Assembly (NCBI GenBank): GCA_045805265.1
Contig: JBJMLO010000016.1
Coordinates: 124,001-188,000 of the forward strand
Direction of reading: 5' to 3'
DNA from: JBJMLO01 sp045805265
GTDB lineage: Bacteria; Actinomycetota; UBA4738; JACQTL01
Length of the DNA: 64,000 nucleotides
Positions within the stretch are counted from its first letter, which is position 1, and every line of letters starts with the position of its first letter. Both the position numbers and the translations under genes were made by a program. This document shows positions 57,242 through 64,000 of this stretch, piece by piece. Under the pieces are notes generated by a model that was not told where the DNA came from, did not search any database, and saw only the letters and a program-made list of their open reading frames with translations.

Positions 57242-58752
57242 AGGGTTTTCCAGTCCGCGGACCGCTCGACTGCCGAGGCGGCCCGGTAGATGGCGGGCTC
57301 GTCGTACCACCGGCCGACCAGCTGCATCCCGACCGGCAGCCCGTCGCGCACCGCGCACGGCACGGACATCGCCGGGTGGCCCGTGATGTTGAACGGCGCC
57401 GTGTTCGTCACCGAGTCGAATCCCGGGTACATGGACTCGGCCTTCGTGGCGTCCGGTCCGGGCAGCGGCGGCGCCTTCATGGGGTTGGTGGGCATCAGCA
57501 GCAGGTCCAGGTCGACCAGCGCGCGGTCGTACTCCTCGCGGAGCTTCCGGGCCAGGTTCTGGGCCTTCGCGTAGTAGTGCCGTCCGTAGTTCCGGGTCAC
57601 GTACTCGGCCATCAGCATCCCCAGCTTCAGCAGGTCCGGGAACGAGTTCGACTGGGTGCGCCAGGCGGAGTGGGCCTTCGCCATGCTCCCCACGTACAGG
57701 CCCCGCCACCCGGTCCCCACAGCGTCGCCCTTGAACATCAGCTCGAGGGCGCCCTCCACGATCACCGGCGCCCACACGGTGACGCCGAGCCCGTGCATCG
57801 GGATCGAGACCTCCTCGACCTTCGCCCCCAGGCCCTCGAGCCGCGCGGCCGCCTCGCGGACGGCGTCGTCGACGTCGGCCTCGGACCCTGACTGGCCGAA
57901 CCCCTCCGCCAGCACCCCGACGCGCAGGCCCTCGACGCCGACGTCGAGCGACTCCGCGTACGGATGCGGGACCGGCCCGTACTGCCGCGGGTCGAGCCCG
58001 TCCTCGCCGGCCACCACCTCCAGCAGCAGCGCGTTGTCGGCCACGCTCGAGGTCATGGGCCCCACGTGGTCCAGCGTGTGCTCGGTGGGGAAGATCCCGG
58101 TGTACGGCACGAGGCCGTGGGTGGCCTTCATGCCGTAGACACCCGAGAACGCTGCGGGCGTGCGGATCGAACCGCCCTGGTCGCCGCCGAGCGCCATCGC
58201 TACCTCGCCCGAGCCGACGATCGCGGCGCATCCGGACGACGACCCGCCCGACGTGTGCGTGGGTTTCCACGGGTTGCGCGTGGGGCCGGTGGCGTTCGTG
58301 TTGCTCCCGGCCGAGTAGCAGAACCACTCGCAGTTGGCCTTGCCCACGATCTCGCCGCCAGCGTCCAGGATCCGGGTGACCACCGTGGCGTCCACGTCGG
58401 GCACGTAGCCCTCGAGCGTCGAGGACCCGTCCATCATCGGTACCCCCGCCAGGCAGATCGTGTCCTTTACCACCACCTGCCGCCCGGCGAGCTTCCCCTC
58501 CGCCGCGCCGCGGACCGACGTCTTCACGTACCAGGCGTGGAGCGGGTCCTCCTCCGCCGTGGGGAACCGCCCGCCGGTCCGCGGATACCGCACCTCGGGG
58601 ACGTGGTCCGGCTGGGATTCCAGCGGCCGGTACATGGCCAGGCCGCCGGCCACCATGTCGCGGAACTCGGCGACGTCCTCGTCGCTCATGTCGAAACCGA
58701 AGTGCCGGGCCAGCTCGGCCACCTGCTCCCGCGACGGCTCCTTCAGCGCCAT
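57238..58752 (-). CDS. Amidase-signature amidase, copy 2
   Basis: A 504-residue paralogue of the amidase at 44.2 kb with the same length and triad (K96, cis-Ser about 171, S195). Differences concentrate around 140-160, the region lining the acyl pocket (E-W-F-C-Y-S-A-G-S-N-T-N here versus E-Y-F-S-F-S-G-G-V-T-S-N in copy 1), suggesting different amide substrates. It starts 7 bases after the LLM copy 2 gene, and its stop overlaps the CoA-transferase start. Confidence 0.92.
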   Translation of the reverse strand: MALKEPSREQVAELARHFGFDMSDEDVAEFRDMVAGGLAMYRPLESQPDHVPEVRYPRTGGRFPTAEEDPLHAWYVKTSVRGAAEGKLAGRQVVVKDTICLAGVPMMDGSSTLEGYVPDVDATVVTRILDAGGEIVGKANCEWFCYSAGSNTNATGPTRNPWKPTHTSGGSSSGCAAIVGSGEVAMALGGDQGGSIRTPAAFSGVYGMKATHGLVPYTGIFPTEHTLDHVGPMTSSVADNALLLEVVAGEDGLDPRQYGPVPHPYAESLDVGVEGLRVGVLAEGFGQSGSEADVDDAVREAAARLEGLGAKVEEVSIPMHGLGVTVWAPVIVEGALELMFKGDAVGTGWRGLYVGSMAKAHSAWRTQSNSFPDLLKLGMLMAEYVTRNYGRHYYAKAQNLARKLREEYDRALVDLDLLLMPTNPMKAPPLPGPDATKAESMYPGFDSVTNTAPFNITGHPAMSVPCAVRDGLPVGMQLVGRWYDEPAIYRAASAVERSADWKTL

Positions 58753-58759
58753 CGGTCCC

Positions 58760-59815
58760 TCACCCGCCCGACACCGCGGGCAGCACGCCGCGAGCGAACC
58801 GCGCGACCTGCCCCGGCTGGTCCATCGAGGCGAACCGGCACAGGAACCGGTTCACACCGGCCTCGGCGAACGTGCGGATCCACGCTGCGACGTCGTCGGG
58901 GGTCCCGACCGGCCCCCAGTCGGACAGGTCGACCTGCGAGCCGAACTCCGGGTAGTAGGCGGAGATGAACTCGCCGAATGCCCGCGCCGCGTCGTCGCGG
59001 GACTCGCCCACGTTCACGGTCACCTGGTAGGCCACGTCGAACCGGTCCGGGTCCTCCCCGGCCTCCGCGGCCGCCGCGCGGATCGCCGCCACCTGCTCGG
59101 CCACCTCCTCGGGGTGCGTGGCGCGGCAGCACGTCATCCACCCGTCGCCGAGGCGCACGATCCGGCGCGCCGCCGTCGCCACCCGGTGACGCGTGGCGTC
59201 CGGGTCCAGGCCGCCGATGCGGGGATTCGAGACGACCCACATCGGCGGCGGGTTCTGCACCGGCCGGAGCGGCTCGATCTCGGTCCCCGAGAAGAACGCC
59301 ACGTCGTCGTAGTCCAGGTGCCTGCCGTGGAACGTCACGGAACCCTTCGTCCACAGCTCCCGCAGAACGGCCAGCGTCTCCTCGAACCGGCTCACGCGGC
59401 TCCGGACGTCGAGGCCCTGGACCGTGAACTCGCGGCGGACTCCCTCCTCGGCGGCGTTCCCCGCGCAGGCCCCCAGCACCGTCCGCCCCCCGCTGAGGTG
59501 GTCGATCGTGGCCCAGGCCATCGCCAGGTACAACGGGTCGCGGAGCGACACCACCAGACACGCGGTCCCGAGCCGGACGTCCGACGTTCGCTGCGACAAC
59601 GCCGCCATCAGAACCAGTGGGTCGTGGCGGGGGCGGGCCAGCAGGCTGTCGCCGACCCACAGCGAGTGGAAGCCGCTCTGCTCGGCCAGCACACCGAGGT
59701 CCACCAGGTCCGCGACTCCGTACCCCTCGGTCAGCAGCGGGGCGCGGTTGTTGAGGTTCACCCCGAACTCGAGCCGGCCCCGGCCCTCGGCCTCGGCCTC
59801 CCCGGAGGCGTTCAC
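58760..59815 (-). CDS. Luciferase-like (LLM) monooxygenase, copy 2
   Basis: A 351-residue paralogue of the LLM at 45.8 kb: R-L-E-F-G-V-N-L-N-N-R-A-P-L-L, S-L-W-V-G-D-S, R-L-G-T-A-C-L and F-G-S-Q-V-D-L-S-D-W-G-P-V-G-T-P are shared. Probably a two-component flavin (or F420) enzyme; no flavin reductase is visible in the window. GTG start 13 bases after the extradiol dioxygenase gene. Confidence 0.88.
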   Translation of the reverse strand: MNASGEAEAEGRGRLEFGVNLNNRAPLLTEGYGVADLVDLGVLAEQSGFHSLWVGDSLLARPRHDPLVLMAALSQRTSDVRLGTACLVVSLRDPLYLAMAWATIDHLSGGRTVLGACAGNAAEEGVRREFTVQGLDVRSRVSRFEETLAVLRELWTKGSVTFHGRHLDYDDVAFFSGTEIEPLRPVQNPPPMWVVSNPRIGGLDPDATRHRVATAARRIVRLGDGWMTCCRATHPEEVAEQVAAIRAAAAEAGEDPDRFDVAYQVTVNVGESRDDAARAFGEFISAYYPEFGSQVDLSDWGPVGTPDDVAAWIRTFAEAGVNRFLCRFASMDQPGQVARFARGVLPAVSGG

Positions 59816-59828
59816 CCCGGGAGCGCCG

Positions 59829-60716
59829 TCATCCCGTCCGCTTCCGGAACGCGCGCGGACCGGGTGGTGCGGTCATGTCCAGCTGGTGGTGGCCCCACAC
59901 GCTGGGCTGGTCGATGGCGGTCGTCTGCCACGTCGCGTCGTCCACCACCAGACCCCCGAAGCCGTACTCGATCTCGAAGCCGGACGGCGTCTGCACGTAG
60001 AACGAGTGCATCTGGTCGTTCGTGTGGACGCCGAGCGTCGACATCGGCAGCCGTCGGTCCAGCGCGAGGTCGAAGGCCCGGCCGACGTCCTCCAGCGAGT
60101 TCACCTCGAGCATCACGTGCAGCAGGCGGGGGTCGCCGCCGATGTGCGCGATACCGATGCTGTGGTGCCGGGGGTTGGTCCGCAGGAAGTACAGGAGCTC
60201 CTTCAGGTGGTCGCTCATCCGGAACCCCAGCACGTCGACGTAGAAGTCGCACTCGGCCGTGGGGTCGGGAACCTCCATGACGAGGTGCCCCATCCCGAGA
60301 TCGCCGGTGCGGAACCCGGTCATCTCCCTGCCGGGCTGGAAGCGCTCTCCGCCGGCCTGTCCATGGTGGAACTCGAGCGCGTTGCCGGCCGGATCGGACG
60401 AGACCAGGAGGCCGCCGACTCGGCGCTCGGCGCGTTCCTCGTCGGTGCCCTCCCGGACCGCCACCCCGGCCGCCTCGAGCGCGCCGCCCACCTCGTCGAG
60501 CGCTGCGGCATCCGCGACCTCCCAGCCGATGAACCCCAGCCCCTCGCGGTCGGACGGCACCACGATCCATCGCGAGAAGCGGTCGTCCATCCGGAGGTGC
60601 ACGGACGCGCCCGTGTCGGGGACGACCTCCATCCCCATCACGGCCGAACCGAAGTCCGCCCAGTCGTCGAGTCGCCCGCTGTGGACCCCGACGTACCCGA
60701 GGCTCTTCACCGTCAT
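59829..60716 (-). CDS. Type I extradiol (meta-cleavage) dioxygenase, BphC/HsaC-like
   Basis: A 295-residue two-domain VOC dioxygenase. By alignment to BphC, the Fe(II) ligands are H144 (G-M-G-H), H200 (R-L-L-H) and E250 (F-E-I-E), and the catalytic residues H185, H231 (V-H-T-N-D) and Y240 are all kept, so it should be active on a catechol-like or hydroxylated heterocyclic ring. The next upstream genes encode hydrolases able to process its product. ATG overlaps the stop of the isochorismatase-like gene (ATGA). Confidence 0.9.
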   Translation of the reverse strand: MTVKSLGYVGVHSGRLDDWADFGSAVMGMEVVPDTGASVHLRMDDRFSRWIVVPSDREGLGFIGWEVADAAALDEVGGALEAAGVAVREGTDEERAERRVGGLLVSSDPAGNALEFHHGQAGGERFQPGREMTGFRTGDLGMGHLVMEVPDPTAECDFYVDVLGFRMSDHLKELLYFLRTNPRHHSIGIAHIGGDPRLLHVMLEVNSLEDVGRAFDLALDRRLPMSTLGVHTNDQMHSFYVQTPSGFEIEYGFGGLVVDDATWQTTAIDQPSVWGHHQLDMTAPPGPRAFRKRTG

Positions 60717-61357
60717 CGCGAACCCCCCACCGCCTCCCGGACCCCGCCCCAGATCGACATCAGCTCGTCGCTGGTCGCCACCACGCCCCACGCGTCACGG
60801 CAGTTCGTCAGCGTGGCCTGGTGGAGGTCGGCCGAGTAGCAGGCGCAGCAGTCGTCGACCATCACGATGTAGTAGTCGAGCATGAACCCGTCCCGGGCGG
60901 TGGCCTCCACGCACCCGTTCGTGGCGATCCCGGTCATCACGAGCGTCCGCCGCCCGGTGCTCCGCAGGATCACGTCGAGGTCGGTCCCGACGAACCCGCT
61001 GTAGCGGCGCTTGGCGATCACCGCCTCCCCCGGCTTCGGCGCGACCTCGTACAGCTCGACGCCGAACGTTCCCTCCCGGCAGTACGGCAGCCCCGCCCGC
61101 CCCCGCGACCGCTGCTCTACGAGCACGTCGGACTCCGTGGCGTCGCTCTGCGTGTACGCGAGGAAGATGACCGGCACGCCGGCCGTCCGGGCGGAGTCGA
61201 TGAGCTCCTGCAGCCGGGGGACCATCCCCCGGATCGGCTCCACGTCGCGGCCCATTCGCGCGAACGCCCCCCCGTCGTGGCAGAAGTCGTTCTGGACGTC
61301 GACGACGACGAGCGCCGCGGCGGCGGGGTCGACCTTCTCGTCGAGCGTCCGGAGCAT
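60713..61357 (-). CDS. Isochorismatase-like cysteine hydrolase, copy 2
   Basis: A 214-residue hydrolase with D20 (V-V-V-D-V-Q-N-D-F), K116 (A-K-R-R-Y-S-G-F) and C149 (A-T-N-G-C-V-E-A-T). Related families split ureidoacrylate, maleamate or carbamoyl amides. ATG 61357 (or GTG 61360) overlaps the stop of the alpha/beta hydrolase. Located between a meta-cleavage hydrolase and an extradiol dioxygenase, it may release ammonia from an amide formed after ring opening. Confidence 0.86.
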   Translation of the reverse strand: MLRTLDEKVDPAAAALVVVDVQNDFCHDGGAFARMGRDVEPIRGMVPRLQELIDSARTAGVPVIFLAYTQSDATESDVLVEQRSRGRAGLPYCREGTFGVELYEVAPKPGEAVIAKRRYSGFVGTDLDVILRSTGRRTLVMTGIATNGCVEATARDGFMLDYYIVMVDDCCACYSADLHQATLTNCRDAWGVVATSDELMSIWGGVREAVGGSR

Positions 61358-62214
61358 CACGACCCCCGAAGGAACTCCAGGTGCACACGGTTGAACTCGG
61401 CCGGCTCCTCGAACTGCGGCCAGTGGCCGCTCTCGGCCAGCAGCAGCCATTGGCACCCGGCGATGTTGTCCCGGCACCACTCCCCCGCCTCGATCCCGGC
61501 CAGCGGGTCGTCGACGGTCCAGACCAGCAGGGTGGGCGTCGAGATCGCGTGCAGGTCGTCCTCCGTGACCAGGTTTCGCTTCCGGATGTCCATCTCCTGG
61601 AGGCACAGGATCCGCTCCGTGACCTCGCGGTAGCCGGGCTGCGAATAGATGCGGAACCGCGTCTCGACCAGGTCCGGGGGAATGGCGTCCTTGTGCTTGA
61701 AGAGCCACTCCACGCGCTTCTGGACCTTCTCCCGGGTGGGCTCCGTGACCGCGTCGAGCGTCATCGTCTTCAGCCGCTCCATGACCGCCGGCTCGGCGTT
61801 GAGCCCGCCGGGGGTGTTCAACACCAGCCGTCGCAGGCGATCGGGGTGCGACGCCGCCAGCTTGATCGACACCCACCCCCCGAGCGACTCGCCCGACAGG
61901 TTCACCCGGTCGAACCCCAGCGCGTCGAACAGGTCCAGGAGGTGCGAGACGTAGGTCGGGATCTCGTAGTCCCGGTCGAGCGGCTTGTCGGTCAGCCCGT
62001 GGCCGATCATGTCGACGGCCAGCACGTGGAAGTCCGCGGCATGCGCGCCGATGTTCCGGAGGTAGGCCTCGGCATGGCCGTTGACGCCGTGCAGGAACAC
62101 CAGCGGCGGGTTCGCCGGATCGCCTGCCTCGAGCACCCGGGTGCGGACGCCGTTGGCATCGACGAACCGCTGCGCGAACTCGACGCCGAGGACATCGGTC
62201 CACAGGCTCTCCAA
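61357..62214 (-). CDS. Alpha/beta hydrolase, meta-cleavage-product hydrolase-like
   Basis: A 285-residue hydrolase with catalytic S110 (S-G-E-S-L-G-G), an acidic residue near 235 (W-T-V-D-D-P) and H264 (S-G-H-W). The oxyanion region H-G-V-N-G-H and the P-x-G-L lid pattern resemble MhpC/BphD C-C hydrolases. RutD- or NicD-like roles are alternatives. It lies 30 bases after the M20-like gene and overlaps the next gene, in the same operon as the extradiol dioxygenase it would serve. Confidence 0.85.
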   Translation of the reverse strand: MESLWTDVLGVEFAQRFVDANGVRTRVLEAGDPANPPLVFLHGVNGHAEAYLRNIGAHAADFHVLAVDMIGHGLTDKPLDRDYEIPTYVSHLLDLFDALGFDRVNLSGESLGGWVSIKLAASHPDRLRRLVLNTPGGLNAEPAVMERLKTMTLDAVTEPTREKVQKRVEWLFKHKDAIPPDLVETRFRIYSQPGYREVTERILCLQEMDIRKRNLVTEDDLHAISTPTLLVWTVDDPLAGIEAGEWCRDNIAGCQWLLLAESGHWPQFEEPAEFNRVHLEFLRGS

Positions 62215-62244
62215 CGAACCTCCTCCCGTTCCGACCGGCAGATG

Positions 62245-63606
62245 CTAACCGTCGAGCCCGATGTCCCGCCGCGTCCGCCCGCACGTGTCGACGACGGCGT
62301 ACACGATCGCCCTGGTCAGGCGGGCCATGTTCCCGACGTCCACCGCATTCATCCCCAGCGCGAAGTCGACCTCCCGGCCGTCCGGGCTGACCAGCTTCGG
62401 CATGCCGATCCGCGCCGTCGGGATGCCCCGGTTCCGCAGGATGTTCGCGTCGGTGGCCCCGCTCGTGAACCCCGGGGGCGGCTCGTACGGGCGTTCCTCG
62501 ACCGCCTCCCAGGCACGGGCCGTCGACTGGACGATCCACGTGTCCGGGGGCGTGCTCGTGCCGGGGATGGCGAGCACCATGTCCCAGTCGAGCTCGATAT
62601 CCGGATGGCGTCCGCGGATCGCCTCGATCTCGGCGCCGAACTGCCGGCGGACCTCGATCGGCGCGGTCCGGGGGCTCACCCGAAGGTCCACCAGGAGGTC
62701 ACAAGCGGCCGGCGAGAGCGACGCCGTCCGTTCCCACCCGCCCCGGATGTGCCCCACCTGACCCTGCGGCGCCACGAGCCCGGAGGTGTTCCGTTCGGCG
62801 TACTGCGGGAACCAGGCCTCGAGCTCCTGGACCACGGTCGCCGCGTGCACGATCGGGTTCCGGTACGGGATGCGGTGGCGGGCTCCCACGTAGCCGTACA
62901 GCCCACGCACCCGGACCCGGAACCAGCACAGACCGACCTCCTCCCAGTCGACGCTCCACCCGGGCTTGGCGATGAGCGCGAAGTCGGCGTGCGCGCCCTG
63001 CTCGAGTAGGAACGAGCAGCCGGCGCCCTGGCCGGCGTTCCAGCGGTCGAGTTGATCGGCGTCGCGCCGGTTGGTCGGCATCCCGCCTGCGCCCATCCCG
63101 ACCAACAGCGACCCCGGCAGCGGGAGGCCCGCAGCTGCCACTGCCTCAGCGGCCGCGATCAGGCACGCGCCGTGGCCCTTCGGGTTGGCGGCCCCCAGGC
63201 CGACCACCCAGTTCCCGTCGAACGTGGCCTCGGGCCGCATGTCGGGGCGCAGCTCCGGGCCGATCCACGGGACGTCTTCGCCGGCGCTGCCGGCGGTCAG
63301 CGTGTCGATCGGCGCGTACAGCAGCAGGTCCGGCCCCTCCCCGGCGCCCTCGAGCCTTCCGACCGCGTTCCCCTGCCGGTCGTCGATGGGCTGGTACCGG
63401 GCGTCGAGACCCGCCGACCGGAGCCGGTCCGCGAGGAACTCCGCGAGTGCGCGCTCCTCGCCGGTGGGGCTGGGGATGGAGGTCATCTCGGCCGCGAGGG
63501 CGCGGAGCGCCTTGTCGTCGATGCTGGCCCAGGCGGCCACCAGCCAGGCCCGCTGTTCGGCGGAGAGCTCGGCCGACGCGACCTTCAGGGCGGCCGGCGC
63601 GGTCAT
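62245..63606 (-). CDS. M20-family homologue with missing metal ligands
   Basis: A 453-residue protein with the M20/DapE/ArgE architecture (S-I-P-S-P-T-G-E-E start, G-A-T-D-A-N near 390). However, the metal motifs are lost: G-H-x-D reads A-P-I-D (97-101), the bridging D-x-K-G reads N-P-K-G (141-144), and the E-E pair is G-A-G-G (172-175). The fold is likely kept, but catalysis by two metals is doubtful. It overlaps the small membrane protein gene (ATGA) and precedes the alpha/beta hydrolase. Confidence 0.75.
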   Translation of the reverse strand: MTAPAALKVASAELSAEQRAWLVAAWASIDDKALRALAAEMTSIPSPTGEERALAEFLADRLRSAGLDARYQPIDDRQGNAVGRLEGAGEGPDLLLYAPIDTLTAGSAGEDVPWIGPELRPDMRPEATFDGNWVVGLGAANPKGHGACLIAAAEAVAAAGLPLPGSLLVGMGAGGMPTNRRDADQLDRWNAGQGAGCSFLLEQGAHADFALIAKPGWSVDWEEVGLCWFRVRVRGLYGYVGARHRIPYRNPIVHAATVVQELEAWFPQYAERNTSGLVAPQGQVGHIRGGWERTASLSPAACDLLVDLRVSPRTAPIEVRRQFGAEIEAIRGRHPDIELDWDMVLAIPGTSTPPDTWIVQSTARAWEAVEERPYEPPPGFTSGATDANILRNRGIPTARIGMPKLVSPDGREVDFALGMNAVDVGNMARLTRAIVYAVVDTCGRTRRDIGLDG

Positions 63607-63737
63607 GTCCCGGACGGCGACGCCCGCTCGGTGTGGACGTTCGTCCCTGTCCGGCGCACGAGCGATGCGACCACGCGGCGACGGTTCGCGACGAGCGCGA
63701 TGACGGCGGCGAGGAGGAGCAGGCGGCGTAGCGTCAT
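63603..63737 (-). CDS. Small single-helix membrane protein heading the long operon
   Basis: A 44-residue protein: a short basic start (M-T-L-R-R), one hydrophobic helix (about 6-17) and a basic tail. Its stop overlaps the start of the M20-like gene by 4 bases. It may be a leader protein rather than functional by itself. No family recognised. Confidence 0.5.
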   Translation of the reverse strand: MTLRRLLLLAAVIALVANRRRVVASLVRRTGTNVHTERASPSGT

Positions 63738-63752
63738 CTGGGAACCGGGCCG

Positions 63753-63759
63753 TATGATA
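63753..63759. promoter_or_regulatory. Overlapping divergent -10 boxes
   Basis: TATGAT reads on the plus strand (63753-63758) and TATCAT on the minus strand (63759-63754). They would serve the truncated gene at 63849 and the long minus-strand operon, so the two promoters may exclude each other. Confidence 0.45.
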
Positions 63760-63848
63760 GCCCTCGCCGCACGGGGGATGGATGCGGTCGCCGCCCGCCC
63801 GCCGGTCGCCGGGCCCACCCCGGCCTCGCAGGGAAATCGGAGGGAGCA

Positions 63849-64000
63849 ATGGGTCGCCGCGACGACGTGGAACCGGACATCCCTGCCGGCGCGCCCGCAG
63901 ACACTTCCGGGAACGGGAATCGCGACGGCTCGCGATCGCGCGCCCGCACCGCACCGAGGAGCCCCGGCGAGCTCCCCGACCTGGAGTCCTCGGTGGGCCG
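63849..64000 (+). CDS. Start of an unidentified gene, 3'-truncated
   Basis: An ATG with a GGAGGGAGC ribosome site begins a frame that stays open to the end of the window. The 50 visible residues are disordered (rich in Arg, Asp, Pro, Ser, Gly, Asn) and give no family. Probably the flexible N-terminus of a larger protein. Confidence 0.5.
   Translation, partial: MGRRDDVEPDIPAGAPADTSGNGNRDGSRSRARTAPRSPGELPDLESSVG

Noticed and set aside
44183..62214. Canonical Rut pyrimidine pathway
   Set aside because: Four related families are present, but split in several units, without RutE/F/G and with added ring-cleavage and CoA genes. Kept only as an analogy.
1..64000. CRISPR arrays, tRNA/rRNA genes, insertion sequences, prophage
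   Set aside because: No regularly spaced repeats, clover-leaf sequence, transposase, integrase or phage structural protein was recognised by eye.

Overview
The window is about 64 kb of very GC-rich bacterial chromosome, judged to be actinobacterial. Three things point that way: a single-chain 2-oxoglutarate decarboxylase/dehydrogenase (Kgd type) with a fused acyltransferase domain, a coenzyme F420 biosynthesis gene (cofC/fbiD type) plus several luciferase-like oxidoreductases, and many GTG starts with a TANNNT -10 box only 7-8 bases upstream (predicted leaderless mRNAs). The exact lineage cannot be fixed. No insertion sequence, prophage, CRISPR array, rRNA or tRNA was seen.

From 0 to 27.5 kb the content is mainly housekeeping: acetate uptake and activation, TauE-type exporter, ribosomal protein bL28, thiD/thiL, dodecin, a divergent PEP carboxykinase, a phosphoribosyltransferase, a polysaccharide deacetylase, a plsC-metB-like-ddl operon, a PHP phosphoesterase, kgd, cofC, HU, and the MoxR/DUF58/transglutaminase triad. 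Between the PHP gene and kgd sits a small accessory patch (14.6-16.1 kb) holding an MNT/HEPN toxin-antitoxin pair and a frameshifted lipoprotein gene.

From 27.5 to 38.2 kb lies an aromatic-ring catabolic island. A two-subunit hydroquinone 1,2-dioxygenase (hapC, hapD), a 4-hydroxymuconic semialdehyde dehydrogenase (hapE), a SnoaL-like protein and maleylacetate reductase (macA/hapF) form one operon, divergent from an IclR regulator, with a perfect 15-bp palindrome between them. An intradiol (probably hydroxyquinol) dioxygenase nearby would feed the same intermediate, maleylacetate. A CoxD-like AAA ATPase and a CoxE-like VWA protein flank the island and may act as a metal-enzyme activation pair.

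From 39 to 63.7 kb there is a second, less familiar catabolic region. It has a ribose-type ABC transporter operon with an embedded isochorismatase-like hydrolase, a RidA-like protein, and two paralogous modules of luciferase-like monooxygenase plus amidase-signature amidase. A long minus-strand operon (63.7 to 53.1 kb) joins a small membrane protein, a degenerate M20 homologue, a meta-cleavage hydrolase, a second isochorismatase-like hydrolase, an extradiol dioxygenase, the second monooxygenase-amidase pair, a double-domain CoA transferase, an enoyl-CoA hydratase and a quinone oxidoreductase. Between the modules lie a B12-dependent acyl-CoA mutase (separate subunits on opposite strands), an acyl-CoA dehydrogenase, a CoA transferase, an SDR and a MaoC-type protein. 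The most economical reading is a pathway that takes up a nitrogen-containing aromatic or heterocyclic compound, opens the ring, removes nitrogen as amide, and feeds the fragments through CoA thioesters. The substrate cannot be read from sequence. This region is the best candidate for an undescribed system.
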